Shown one piece after another: positions 1 through 10,686 of a stretch of DNA of 64,000 bases (the first letter of the stretch is position 1; each line of letters opens with the position of its first letter). The DNA lies in assembly GCA_015680685.1 (NCBI GenBank), contig MNCI01004656.1:1890084-1954083 (forward strand), in the 5' to 3' direction. The notes beneath the pieces are model-generated. The model made no database searches and had not been told where the DNA came from. It worked only from the letters and a program-made list of their open reading frames with translations. The DNA comes from Gnetum montanum (taxonomy: Eukaryota > Streptophyta > Gnetopsida > Gnetales > Gnetaceae). Position numbers and translations under genes: made by a program.

Positions 1-92
1 GACCGCGATATCGCAGGGAAAGATGCGATATCGCATACCCGATATCACATGGGATGCGATATCGCGGCGCATGCATGTCACATCTCATCACA
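1..92. repeat. Palindromic GCGATATCGC repeats at window edge
   Basis: The self-complementary decamer GCGATATCGC occurs at 5-14, within a 14-base palindrome at 23-36, and at 56-65. An imperfect copy (GATATCAC) lies near 41-48. The matching part of the other LTR of element B (33808-34058) does not contain this sequence, so it is either a foreign insertion cutting the B LTR or a palindrome cluster private to this LTR. It cannot be resolved at the window edge. Confidence 0.6.
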
Positions 93-1523
93 TGCAAACA
101 ATGGTGCGAACATGCAAATGCATGCAAAAGAGAAAAAAGATGCAATGTGATGCCAAATGCCAAAGAAAATATTTTAAAATACAATGGAGTTTGAGAGAGG
201 AAGAATGGCACCACCCTAAATGAGGAAGCATAGCAATTGCAAAAGAGGGGTGAGGAGGTACATGGTGTATAGATGGGCATAGTAGGCAGTGTAGTCATAG
301 TCTCTATGGGTTTCTGAGCTATAAAACTAACATTCACCATGAAGTCTAAGTTGGCTAGGTTGGCCACCATAGTGTCCTACAAGCTACAATGTGCAAAGGT
401 GGTATCTCAAAGTTTTTCCAGGGTACTAAGTGTGTTTGGATGCAATGGTGCTAGTGCCAAGATAGTCACTACTAAATGAGAATGCTTACCAAGTGCATGA
501 AAATGAAAAATGCTAAATGCAAATGCCAACCCCTAAAATGTGAATCATGGGGGTATTTATAAGCTTAGGGTTGATATGAAGTGTAAATCGGGTGCGATGT
601 GGTAGAGGGATAGGTGAGGCTATGTTGACCCTAGCTACACTCCTACTAGAGCAAAATGGTGCCATGATCTGGTGTAACCAAATGGACTCTAAGACTGTTG
701 GACTATTACTATGTTGTCAAGACTACATATTCTAGATTAAAAAAGACCACAATGTACCTACAAATAGTGCAAAACAATGCAATTTGGAGGCTATACTCTA
801 GGACTATGCTCTTTCCTCTTTCAAGTGGGGTTGTGTGTAAGTACATTCTAGGACAAATGGGGAGTGAAAAAGGAGTTCAAATCACTAATATTGCTTACTG
901 GAGGAGTGATAGAACTAAGATGAAGGCCTGTGCTATGCTTTGATAGCTTTTGGAGGCAATCCTACATTACTACACCAGATACGCTCTAGTGTGTAACCCA
1001 AAAGTTAGGAAAATTCTATGAAAATTGAAGTGCAGTGCTAGCTATGTTTTGGTGCATAGCAGGAAAAGTGAGAGCCTAGCATTGACACTTAAAAAAAATT
1101 GGAAAAACTTGTAGTCATCATCAAGGCTATGCTAGCTATGCTTTGAAGCATAGTAGGAGGGGTCACTCTAGGAGGTAGAAAATTTGCCAAATGCCTCTTC
1201 CATGTTGAGCTAGCTTGACAGCTTCTAGCTTGACACTATAGCAAAACTAGCCATTGAAGTGCATGCTATGATATCTATGATTTAGAGCATAGAAAAGAGA
1301 ATGGGAGTGTATCATAACACATAAAAGTATTCTTGCAACTACTTTTTTCACTTAGAAATTTTTTGCAAATATGGTTCTATGCTTCATGCTATGCTGACTA
1401 TGCTCTAGAGCATAGTCTGAGTAGTGGAAGCATGGGTGGAACACTTAGTAAAAATTTACCTCATATTGACACTTAGATAAATTTGTAGTCAAGGTGCTGT
1501 TGCCTGAATTTGGTGGTATTTCA
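93..1523 (-). repeat. Element B 3' LTR (truncated at its left end)
   Basis: This block aligns throughout with 34059-35527, including the segment with GAGTTTGAGAGAGGAAGAA and the final GGTATTTCA. It ends at 1523, directly followed by the complement of a polypurine tract (ACCCCTCTTT). An 18-base perfect palindrome, CTATGCTCTAGAGCATAG, lies at 1398-1415. The first roughly 250 bases of the matching 5' LTR are not represented at the left edge. Confidence 0.8.
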
Positions 1524-3519
1524 TTAACCCCTCTTTGTTGATGTTTGGAGGAGTGGCCCAAGAGACATTGACAAAGAATCTGAAACACCATAGTAGACAT
1601 GGCACCAACATCACTCGTTGGTACCCAACTAGATGGCACTTCACTAGGCTCATGAGTGCTAAGTGATATGGTATGCTAAAGGTAATGGATGTAGGAAATT
1701 AGCTTGGGATGGCAAGGGAATGAGATGCAAATGATGTATTGTGCTCCAAGATGCAGGGTTAGAATAGTTGACAATGATCATGGCACCAAGGTGGCTTGTT
1801 GCTAAAATGATGACCTCTTGCTAGAATGTTTGTGAGAAATTCATTACCCATAGCACCAAAATTGATTACCCTTGACATGTTGGCCTATCATCAGAGTGCT
1901 TATAAGAAGGCCAATGTGAATTCAAGGTTGGACCAGTTGCCAAATTGTGGCTTTGCTAGATTTTTTTCGAGGACATGTTTCACCCCTTTTCTTTACTTTT
2001 ATTTTTTTAGCAAAATGCTAGCTACAAGATGCTTATCGTCAAGTGGACTACATGCCACTTGATGGGATTTGCTTAGAGGTAACTACATCACATCTATAGG
2101 ATAGGTGTTTCCTCCACAAGCTGAGTTATGTTACATTTTCTTAGGCTTTGACCAACACATAGAGGCTTCCCATGGGATGAGTTGTGTTACATCCATCATG
2201 GGTTCTATGGTTAACTAAAAGAAGGGTGCCATGTGCATCAGAGAAGCTTGTAGAGAAGTGTTGGCAACCGTTTGGGACGCGACCGCCAATGAGTGTCCTC
2301 GAACAGGATTTAGGTGTCTGCTGGTCTCTGGCAACACCAAGGCCCAGATACCTCCAAATAAAATTAGTAGTTAATGTGAGTATGTGTGTGTGCTATTGCG
2401 GCGTGCAGTTGTGAGAAATGTAACGATTGCGTTGCGTGTAAACTACAAATGACTTACTTTAAAGAGATTCAGCCAACTTTGCCAAGTACTGTGAGTTGTT
2501 GAAAATTTCCTATTTTGTTCAACTACCTAGTCTACGCGGTCCTTATAATACCTACTTGTAACAAATAAAATTTTGCAAAAACATTTGAGCACAACTCCGN
2601 TAGAAGCTTGTGGGAAAGGTAGGAAAATGCAAGGTAAAGGGGATAAATGCAGATAGGCTATAGAGAGGGAATGAGGATGTGCACTCTTAAGTGGCTTGGC
2701 AAGTCTGACTAGGTGCATCAGAGTAATGTACTGACTTGCTATTTTGATGAAACACATCTCTAAATGACCACCTCTGGGACTTCATCTTGCAAACACAACA
2801 TATAGGGAACAAGAAAAAAACCACACAACATGAGATAAGAACAAGATGCTACTTGCAAGGGCACTACAAGTGTCGTGAGTGCTTGACTAGTTACAAGAGC
2901 TTGCAATGCCAAAGAAAGAAGGCCAGTGTAGGTGCCAGAGCCAAAATGTTGCAAAAACTTTAGTAGCCACACTAGAAGTCAGCACCCAAGGGAGGCTAAC
3001 AAAGCATCCAAGGGTGATGGTGATGTATGTGGTTGAGACTCCACACCAAGGATAGGAACTTGGAAACCTAGTAAAACAATAAGGATCCAAGCCGCTAGAT
3101 CTGCTTCTAGGCCCAAGAAATGGTGAGGGTTAGAGGATGGTAGTGCTATGGTTGGGCCATAGTACTAATATGAGTTTAATGGATGGTGCTGATAGTGAGA
3201 ACCCCAACCAATAATGAAATACCCAAGGCTGGGAAGGCTATTGGTGTGGCCATGAGGCAATATGACTGGCGATAGTGGTGGTAGCTCCAGAAGGTTAGCA
3301 AAATGCCCGAGGGAATCTCTAGGGGATCAAAAAAATGCCAAGGATAGTAACATTGTAAATGTTATAGAGGTATTTTTCTTGATGATGTGAACACCATTTT
3401 GGAACTACAATGCCTTACCCTTCCCTACCCAAGAGGCATGGGTAGATGATGGGGGATCAAAAGTATTCATGCTCACTTTTATGTAGAAGTATGTGTGTTG
3501 AGCTATGAATGCTAAACTA
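1524..3519 (-). other. Element B 3' non-coding region
   Basis: This stretch follows the 3' LTR in reverse. It begins with the PPT complement at about 1527-1534. A copy of the LTR terminus in inverted orientation, TGAAACACCAT, follows at 1581-1591. The rest aligns patchily with 45790-47159 of element F, for example around GCTTCCCATG, and shows no convincing protein. It is interrupted by the D-family insertion at 2259-2601. Short open frames here have no counterpart in F and look like chance. Confidence 0.65.
2259..2601 (-). mobile_element. D-family LTR fragment with AGAAG duplication
   Basis: The sequence from 2259 is the reverse complement of 30982-31270, the right end of insertion D. It starts TGTTGGCAACCG, and D reads TGTTGGCGACCG on its minus strand. 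AGAAG directly precedes it (2254-2258) and recurs at 2602-2606. A single undetermined base at 2600 sits next to the second AGAAG, so part of this copy may have been lost in assembly. The terminal TG and 5-base duplication fit an LTR, probably a solo LTR in the orientation opposite to D. Confidence 0.65.
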
Positions 3520-3726
3520 TGAACCTAATTTCAAGTCTTAGTAGATGGCATGCTATGATAGTTTAAGGTCCTAGTAGATGGTGAACCTGGTTTAAGGTCC
3601 TGGTAGACTATGATGTGTTAGTTTAAGGTCCTAGCATATCATGGTGTAGTAGTTTATAATCCTAGTAGAATATTGTGTGCTAGTTTATCATCATAGTAGA
3701 TGGTGGATATTATGCCAATTTAATGT
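3520..3726 (-). repeat. Element B 3' array, first half (split by A)
   Basis: Copies of AGTTTAAGGTCCTRGTAGA recur every 35-45 bases. The array is broken at 3726 by insertion of element A and resumes at 19001 with AGTTTATAGTCATAGCAAAC units. The equivalent array of F is at 47160-47500 and that of A at about 16340-16620, each between integrase and the 3' LTR. Confidence 0.75.
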
Positions 3727-4916
3727 TGAAACACCACAAAATTTCGAGCTTGGTACTTGTCCAACAAGAAATAGGTCCCTGGGACACACAGACGACCTCG
3801 GCTACATTTGGTGTCACACATTGCAACTTTGGGAATCAAAATACTTAATTTTCGCTAAGTATACAGTGACAGCGTATATGCCCAGTGTATATGCCCAAGT
3901 TCACACCCACAACGTATACGCTTGGCGTACACACCTCACATATATGCTCATCAGGCACAGCAACAGACGTGTACGCCCAACGCTGAAAACTCCAAAGATA
4001 GCATGAGGGTAGCACTAAAGAGCAAGGATTGAAGCAAGTCAGCAACCATCAGCATATACGCCCCAACGCATACGTCCCAGTGCATATGCCCAACCATTGT
4101 GAGCGTATACGCCTAGCGTATACGCCCAGCATCTACAGCATCTCCACCCAAGTTCGCACACGCCCAGCACATCTAGCGTATACCTCCAGCGTATACGTCT
4201 GCCTGATGCAGCATATACACCCAGCATATATGCCCAGCAGATGTAATATATTGTATATTTGTAAATTTTATGCACTCGGTCAACGCGCCACGTGTCTCCT
4301 AACCTGAGTCTAGCGTAACAACCGGTATAAAAACCCCAATTTCCCACTTGATCATGGTCGTTGGAAAAAATCCCAGAGCATATCAAGGAGCAATTACGCT
4401 ACACACCAGAACTAAAAACCTATTATGCCGGAAAACCCTCTACGCTGAGCACACAATCTCTACGCCATGCCTACAGTGTGAACCAGCATAGCCACCCTTG
4501 CATCCACCAAGGCTTTTCGTCCACCTTGTGTTCCATCCACAATTGCGTTAGACTGGTGCATTGTACTTTCATTTTGTAATGCCATTGTTACATTTTCTTC
4601 CCATAATTGCTTACAGTTTCCATTAATTGTTGCACACACTCTATTTATGTCTGTTTATGTTTACGTGCTGTTTGCATCATTTACATTGTTTATGCTCCGT
4701 TTACGCTGCTACAATGTTTACGTATAACCCAGCGTATAGCACTTCGGTGTACGTTGAGGAAAATCCTTGTCTGATCCACATGCGGACCACCCAAGGTACT
4801 TTGCCTTCGTGCATTCTAGCTCTCCCTCAAGCAAAGGCAGGGTCTTCTATGCTCGCCTTGCGATCCCACGGTCTCTATTTCCTTCCAGCTGCAGACCAAC
4901 GATTTCAGGCGGTATA
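3727..4916 (+). repeat. Element A 5' LTR
   Basis: It matches 17797-18995 across its length. It begins TGAAACACC and ends GGTATA, whereas the 3' LTR ends GGTACA, so the terminal CA has mutated here. The U3-like part (about 3860-4250) is packed with GTATAC-centred palindromes, including GCGTATACGC at 4103-4112 and 4116-4125. A TATA-like ACCGGTATAAAAACC lies near 4320, downstream of the palindromes. Open frames inside it are by-products of the repeats. Confidence 0.92.
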
Positions 4917-4921
4917 GAAAT

Positions 4922-4940
4922 TGGTGCTAGAAGGAGGGCC
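4922..4940 (+). promoter_or_regulatory. Element A primer-binding site
   Basis: TGGTGCTAGAAGGAGGGCC begins five bases inside the 5' LTR. TGG pairs with the CCA end of a tRNA. The same site, diverged, occurs in reverse in B (about 33783-33803) and F (TGGAACTAGAAGGAGCGCC at 60815-60833). I could not assign the tRNA from memory. Confidence 0.8.
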
Positions 4941-5621
4941 TCCTAAAAAAATTACCCACAAATTTCCTAGCATTTACGCTATTGAGCTTCTACGCCGCCA
5001 ACCGCACGCCGCTTCCTGCTGAAACCCTCCTAGCGTCTACGCAGCCTGGTCTGAAAACCCAGCCTGCAAATTGTCCAGCGTCTATGCTGTGCAATGTTTA
5101 CGTTGTCCCTGTTAAGACTTAATCAGAATACCATACGCTACATTCTTTACGCCATGCCTTGTCTTATGCTGTTCCTTGTTTTACGCTGTGCCCTATTTTA
5201 CGCTGTGCCTTGTTTTATGCTGTGCTTTGTTTTACGTTGTGCCTTGTTTTACACTGTGCCCTATTTTACACTGTGCCTTGTTTTACGCTGTGCCCTGTTT
5301 TTTTTATGTTGTGCCTTGTTTTATGTTGTGCCCTGTTCTACGCTGTGCCCTGTTTTACACTATGCCTTGTTTTACACTGTGCCCTGCTTTACACTGTGCC
5401 CTATTTTACGCTATGCCCTGTTTAACGCTGTATACGCTCTCTAGCGTATACGCTGAGCCACTTTCATCGTAGACTCATCTATGCTGGCGATATATGCTAC
5501 GAACATACACACTGTATACACTATCATTATACGCCGTTAGTTGAAGCGTATACGCTGTACGCTGCACAGTACATTAATTTCACATTTCTAGACCGTGTTG
5601 TACATCTTCAACCAAGTCATC
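4941..5621 (+). repeat. Element A leader with 17-base tandem array
   Basis: This is the untranslated leader between PBS and gag. At about 5155-5435 it holds some 16 tandem copies of a 17-base unit close to TGCCTTGTTTTACGCTG. Because 17 is not a multiple of three and the unit has no stop, all three forward frames stay open and give the same 17-residue periodic peptide. That explains three overlapping open frames here without any gene. GCGTATACGC-like palindromes reappear after the array (5430-5560). Confidence 0.8.
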
Positions 5622-7444
5622 ATGAATCCCGTAAACACCACCGCTGCCACCACTCAAGTCACTAACATCTTAGACACCATGGTTGTCCAACAGCCTGTCG
5701 CACAACACCCGGGAGTACAACCCACAGCGGGGCCCCACCGGTTCCTAAGGTTGCAAGGAAGAGACCCAGCCTCCAACATTATAACCTAGGATCAGTATAA
5801 CTTCATATGTATTAAGATACAAGCCGGCCTGGCTATAGATTGAGCTGAAATGGAAGTAAAGAGGCAGTTCGAACTCTTTTACAGGGGGGACGTGAATTCA
5901 TCCCTTCCCCGTATGATGTAATCCACGTTCCAGAGTAGTACTCAGAGCTCATCACATAGCTCCTCCTACAAAGGAGCCACTCGTTGGATCAGCCTGCAGT
6001 GGATGCCCAACTAGAAGAAGAGGATGAATTCACTACCCAATATGAACATGAGGACTCCTATCACACTCATAGTCCGCAAACACACATTAATCCCATGTTT
6101 CATCTGGGTACAGGGGAGATCATGCGCCTCCAACACCTTAGGTTCACCCAGGGTCAAGCACCGCCACCAAAAACATCAGCGCTAGTGCATATTCCTCCCC
6201 CGAGTGACCCCCAACCCAACACATTCCCTCTCGCAATCATCCCTGCTGCAGCTGCAGGCTCGTCCTCACAAGCACCGCCCTCTCATAATAGTGTGGGAGT
6301 GACATTCCCACCCTGAGTGATAGGGATGCCACATGTGATACCAACATCCACATCCGCTCACTACATCCCGCACATTCAAATGCATGCAGCCCCCTCGACC
6401 GTCGTAACCCAACAGGGAGTCCCTTTGCACAATGTGGCTGGGCAATGGCCAGCGAGGGGTGTGTCGTCACACCAACCCTCCCACCACCACATGCCACCCC
6501 ATACGATTCCACCAGGCAACATTGCCCAGGTACAGCCCCAACCAAAACAACAACAGCCTTTCCCCTATAACGTGTCGTCCTTAGTGCCACCCACTGCAAA
6601 CTTCCCACAAGCACAACCGCCGACCGCGCAGCTTTCGGCCTTTCAACCCACCATCCATTAGTCTAACTTGTATAATATACCACAACCTTAATCCGCCATG
6701 TGACCAAGCACCCAAGACTGGGTAGATGCTAAAAAATTAATGCAGGAACTTACTGACGAGGTAAAGCGCCTCAAAATGGCAGCCGAGGGAGAGCTGAAGG
6801 TAGTGGAATTCTACCACAATGACCCCATCAGTCCTTCCGTCCCACCTCTAACCTTGCCCAAAGGCATATCATTGCCAACACTAACCAAGTATAATGGGAA
6901 GACGGACCCCAATGCACATCTCATACCGTTTAGGTTAGAATGCGTGTTACTCCAGGCTTGGCCCCATACCATTCTCCGAGTGTTCCCCATGTCCCTCATA
7001 GGGAGAGCACTTGACTGGTACCGGGCCCTGCCGAGGAATTCCATCTTATCCTTGGAATAGTTGGTACACCAGTTCGTGACTCGGTTTAAGTATAACTTGA
7101 AACCTGAGGTGACATTGGACAGCCTCATATAGGTTAAACAAGCACTGCTTGAACCTGTACAGAAACTCATTCAGAGGTGGAGTGCTACTCTCAACGAGCT
7201 ACACGAGCCAATCTCCCAAACATACCTGCTTACTATTCTGAAAGGGGCCATTAATGACTTCTTTAAATCCAAATTGTACTATATTAATGCACGTAATCTT
7301 AACCAAGATTTTGTACAGATAAAAAACATAGAAGAGGTGGCTCAAAACAGCCATGACCCTACATACCTAGCCTTTAAAAATCAGCACACTAAAAAAGATA
7401 AAGAGAAGGCTAAGGAAACTATAGTGGCAATAGCGGGGATGTAA
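5622..7444 (+). pseudogene. gag: Element A Gag (matrix/capsid part), broken
   Basis: Gag forms the particle that packages the element RNA. The likely start is the ATG at 5622 (MNPVNTTAATTQ). That frame meets a stop at 5787-5789 and others before 5930, then reading resumes in another frame from 5984. A Pro/Gln/His-rich stretch follows to about 6660. The capsid-like retrotransposon Gag domain lies at about 6840-7270, with KYNGKTDPNAHL, LIGRALDWYRALP and KSKLYYI, as in plant Ty3/gypsy Gag. Further stops lie at 6314, 6659, 7058 and 7130. It ends at TAA 7442-7444 next to an A-run, and the nucleocapsid part continues one base forward. Homologous parts are at 59100-59640 (F) and 63040-63640 (E). Confidence 0.85.
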
Positions 7445-9806
7445 CAAAAAAAAACCGCTAGTAACCCCTACTAACTATAATAAACCTATTCCCACAACCG
7501 CGCCGGAATCATCATCATCACAAAACCCAACAACAAACTGTATGCGAAATTTTGAGAGGAAAGAACCCTCTCAATATACGCCTTTGCCAATGAAGCCCTC
7601 CCAGCTCTTCGATCAACTCCTGAAAGCTGGGTTAATGAAATATAAACAATTATCCCTTGCGGCCATCCAGAGACATGATCGGTTCTATCAACTCATTCAG
7701 AACCCAAGCCTAGCAACAACGGATGAGCCTCCCGTATCCAAAGGCTTCAGAATGGATCGCTTTTGCGACTACCATCAAAGCAACGGGCACGGTACAGATT
7801 ACTGTTTCACTTTGAAGCAGGATATACAATGAATGATCGATGATGGCCAAATTACCTTTGACGAGGCCAACCCGGTCCAACCACAGAATCAAGCTATGGG
7901 GGTGTATAAAGACCCTCTGAACACCAAAGAGGCGTCGTACATTATCAATACAATCTACCTTGATGATGATTCTGAGACACTCAACATTAACACAGCCTAC
8001 CCCGACTATACACAACAAACACCTAACAATTCATTTATAGTTCACGTTCTTCCTCCTGCGTCCACATCCATGCCCCAACCACTGCATGCCCCGCAGCGGC
8101 CGTATGTTGTTCAGGTACCTCCAGCTGTAGCGGCGTCTAACACCATGACACGTGACAAACCATACATGGTGCATGTCCCTCCCATAATTCCCTCAAATGC
8201 ACCAACCCCTTCTGCTCGGCCTGCCCCTTTCGTAGTCCAAGTACCACCAGCAGTCGCAACAGAGGAGGTACAACCTCCACCAAAACCAACCCCGTATGTC
8301 GTTAGGATACCCGAAAGTCCTAATGATTACCAAGCCTCCACCTCACAAACACAAGGTAGACCTAACCCCTACGTCATTAGGGTACCTGGCCAACCTTCTG
8401 CCCAATCACATCCGAGTGACCGATTGCAACCCCACCCAGCTCCGTATGTGGTAAGGATCCCAGGGTAGACCGAGGCTCCAAGACCAGCCCCACCTCCACG
8501 CCACACACGAGAACACCTAGCAAATAGGCTTACACGTGAACATGTGGAGAAGGAATGCCAACGGCTAGCCATGGGGCCACCTATGTCCACTACACTTAAC
8601 TCCGTACCCATGTCATCACCTAACAACCAACCGAACGTAGGCAACGAAAGTGAATCATCTGAAAAACATGAACCATCTAAAACAATGGCTTCGAGCAAAA
8701 ATGACAAATCAACAAAACATGAAATAAAACTATTGGGCCCAATGGACCCAGTCATCGTCGATAAAAATGTCCACAATAGTAGAGACTTTGCAACAGCTTT
8801 GACACAAGTCACGCAAGCATTGAAGAAAAAGAACACTTCACTAAGCCTGTATGACCTGGTTCTAACATCACAAACGCATCGTGACGCTTTGGTACGTATG
8901 TTGACGTCGATCCCAGTAAGCGAGGACTTGCCTCCAAATGAACCCTCCATTCATGCAGTAATGTACTCGCCTCACGGGACAACTACTAAACCATTAAGCT
9001 TCCATAACAACAACATTAAGGTGGACAAAAAAATAGGGGAGATAACAACTGTCCCCATGTTCATAACGATACGTATAAACCAGTTCAAGATACATAGGGT
9101 CCACGTAGACGATGGAGCTGCCACAAATGTTGTACCATACCCCATCATTGAACAATTGGGGCTTACTGAGTTAATTAAACCAACTGCAACTACATGTTTA
9201 AAGTCATTCAGTGGGTCACGTGTAATGGTAAAAGGCACAATAACCTTAGATTTCATAGCAGGAGACCAGTTCCCCACATCCGCCAACTTCCTAGTGGTTG
9301 ATGAAATGCCAGGATTCAATATAATATTGGGAAGACCCTGGTTGGCCCAACTGAGAGTTGTCCCCTCCCCTATACACCAAGAGATTCACCTGCCTGATGA
9401 GGGCGGTGAAATCATCATACACGAGGAAGCAGCTACTCCTATCATTTCATCACACATGGACATGGACCAAGGCTCAAAGGTCGAGCTCGAAAAGCCTAGC
9501 CGAAATGACAAGAATCCGCAACCACCAGTAAGCAGTAAGCCTTTAGATACGGAACAAGAGCCTCCTAAAAGAGAAACGCCTACGTCTGATATTGTACATA
9601 TGGCTTCTCAATTAGAAACTAACACAGAATTCACAACAAATACTGAGACATCTGAAAACACTGACACAAGAATTGCTCCATTAGACATCCCTTGGACTGA
9701 GTTACCATTCAATGTGATCAGCGAAGGGGATGCTGAATACAAAATCATACTAGTTAATACATTGCCGGACATAAAAATAAAAAGAATCAAAAAACAATTA
9801 AAATAA
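7434..9806 (+). pseudogene. pro: Element A nucleocapsid and aspartic protease
   Basis: The frame opens after 7431 and runs to 9806 with stops at 7830-7832 and 8466-8468. The first part has SQYTPLPMKPSQLFDQLLKA and a zinc knuckle C-x2-H-x4-GH-x4-C near 7765-7810, a spacing seen in plant Tat-like Gag. The middle (7830-8540) is a proline-rich repeat whose units contain PYVVQVPP or PYVVRIPG. The protease follows: VHVDDGAATNVV (about 9099-9134) carries the catalytic Asp, and NIILGRPWLAQL (near 9320) is the conserved C-terminal signature. The TGA at 7830 replaces the Trp present in F, so it is a mutation and not a natural end. The protease would cleave Gag-Pol. Its fold seems intact here. Confidence 0.87.
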
Positions 9807-9821
9807 TACCATCTCGCTTCA

Positions 9822-10405
9822 TCCGAAATGACGTTAAACTACATGCAGTCCGAAATGATGTTAAACTATAACATGTCTGAAACGACGTTAAACTATAACA
9901 TGTCCGAAACGACGTTAAACTATAACTCGTCCGAAATGACATTAAACTACACGCAGTCTGAAATGACGTTAAACTATAACATGTCCAAAACGATGTTAAA
10001 CTATAACATGTCTGAAATGATGTTAAACTATAACTCGTCCAAAATGATGTTAAACTACACGCAGTTCGAAACGACGTTAAACTATAACTCGTCCGAAATG
10101 ACGTTAAACTACACACAGTCCAAAACGACATTAATCTATAACATGTCCGAAATGATGTTAAACTATAACTCATCTGAAATGATGCTAAACTACGATAAAT
10201 CAAAAAACACTAAGCTACACTCCAAGTCCGGAATAACATTAAACTATCATGTCCGCAAAGACGTAAAACTAGCCACGATCAGCAATGATCGGTGAATAGA
10301 AAAATCCACTTGCGTCATCCAAAAATATTCTTGCCTACATTGGGGCCCGAAATGGCCTTAAACTAGCACGAATCTGGCCCAAAATGGCCTTAAACTAGTT
10401 CATAC
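9822..10405 (+). repeat. Element A 27-base array after protease
   Basis: Fourteen tandem 27-base units run from 9822 to 10199, each close to TCYGAAAYGAYGTTAAACTA plus a 7-base tail. Tails cycle as cag, atg, atg, tcg, twice in a row, so units 1-4 and 5-8 form a higher-order repeat of 108 bases. Looser units with GGCCTTAAACTAG continue to about 10405. Because 27 is a multiple of three, both strands give repetitive open frames, which I do not take as genes. In reverse the core reads TAGTTTAA, the motif of the arrays in B, E and F. Confidence 0.92.
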
Positions 10406-10686
10406 TTTGTTTTCCTTTTCAGGTATCATTTATAATTACTCCAGTGCATTACGCTTAAAACAAAAAAAAGGTAAACCAAAAGCAGTTTACATTATCGTAT
10501 CGTGTGTGCAAATAAACTCAAAATCAACAAAAATATTTTATAGATGCAATGATATGCAATTACAAGAGTTAACTGTTTTCGACACCTCTGTAAAATACCT
10601 CAAAAATTTCAATTTACAATTCCCGTATCAATTTGAATCAGAATAGTCCCATAACACAAAAAACTAAAAATAAAAAAACTAAAACA

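Noticed and set aside
3839-4386. Open frames on both strands rich in Tyr, Ala and Val within the A LTR
   Set aside because: They arise from GTATAC-rich palindromic repeats in the LTR; the 3' LTR gives different frames.
5094-5472. Three overlapping open frames of about 90-115 residues with a Cys/Leu/Phe-rich peptide
   Set aside because: They come from one stop-free 17-base tandem unit read in three phases and have no start context or counterpart in other elements.
9787-10295. Open frames on both strands with a periodic Ser/Thr/Leu/Asn peptide
   Set aside because: The 27-base array has a period divisible by three, so both strands stay open. There is no non-repetitive domain.
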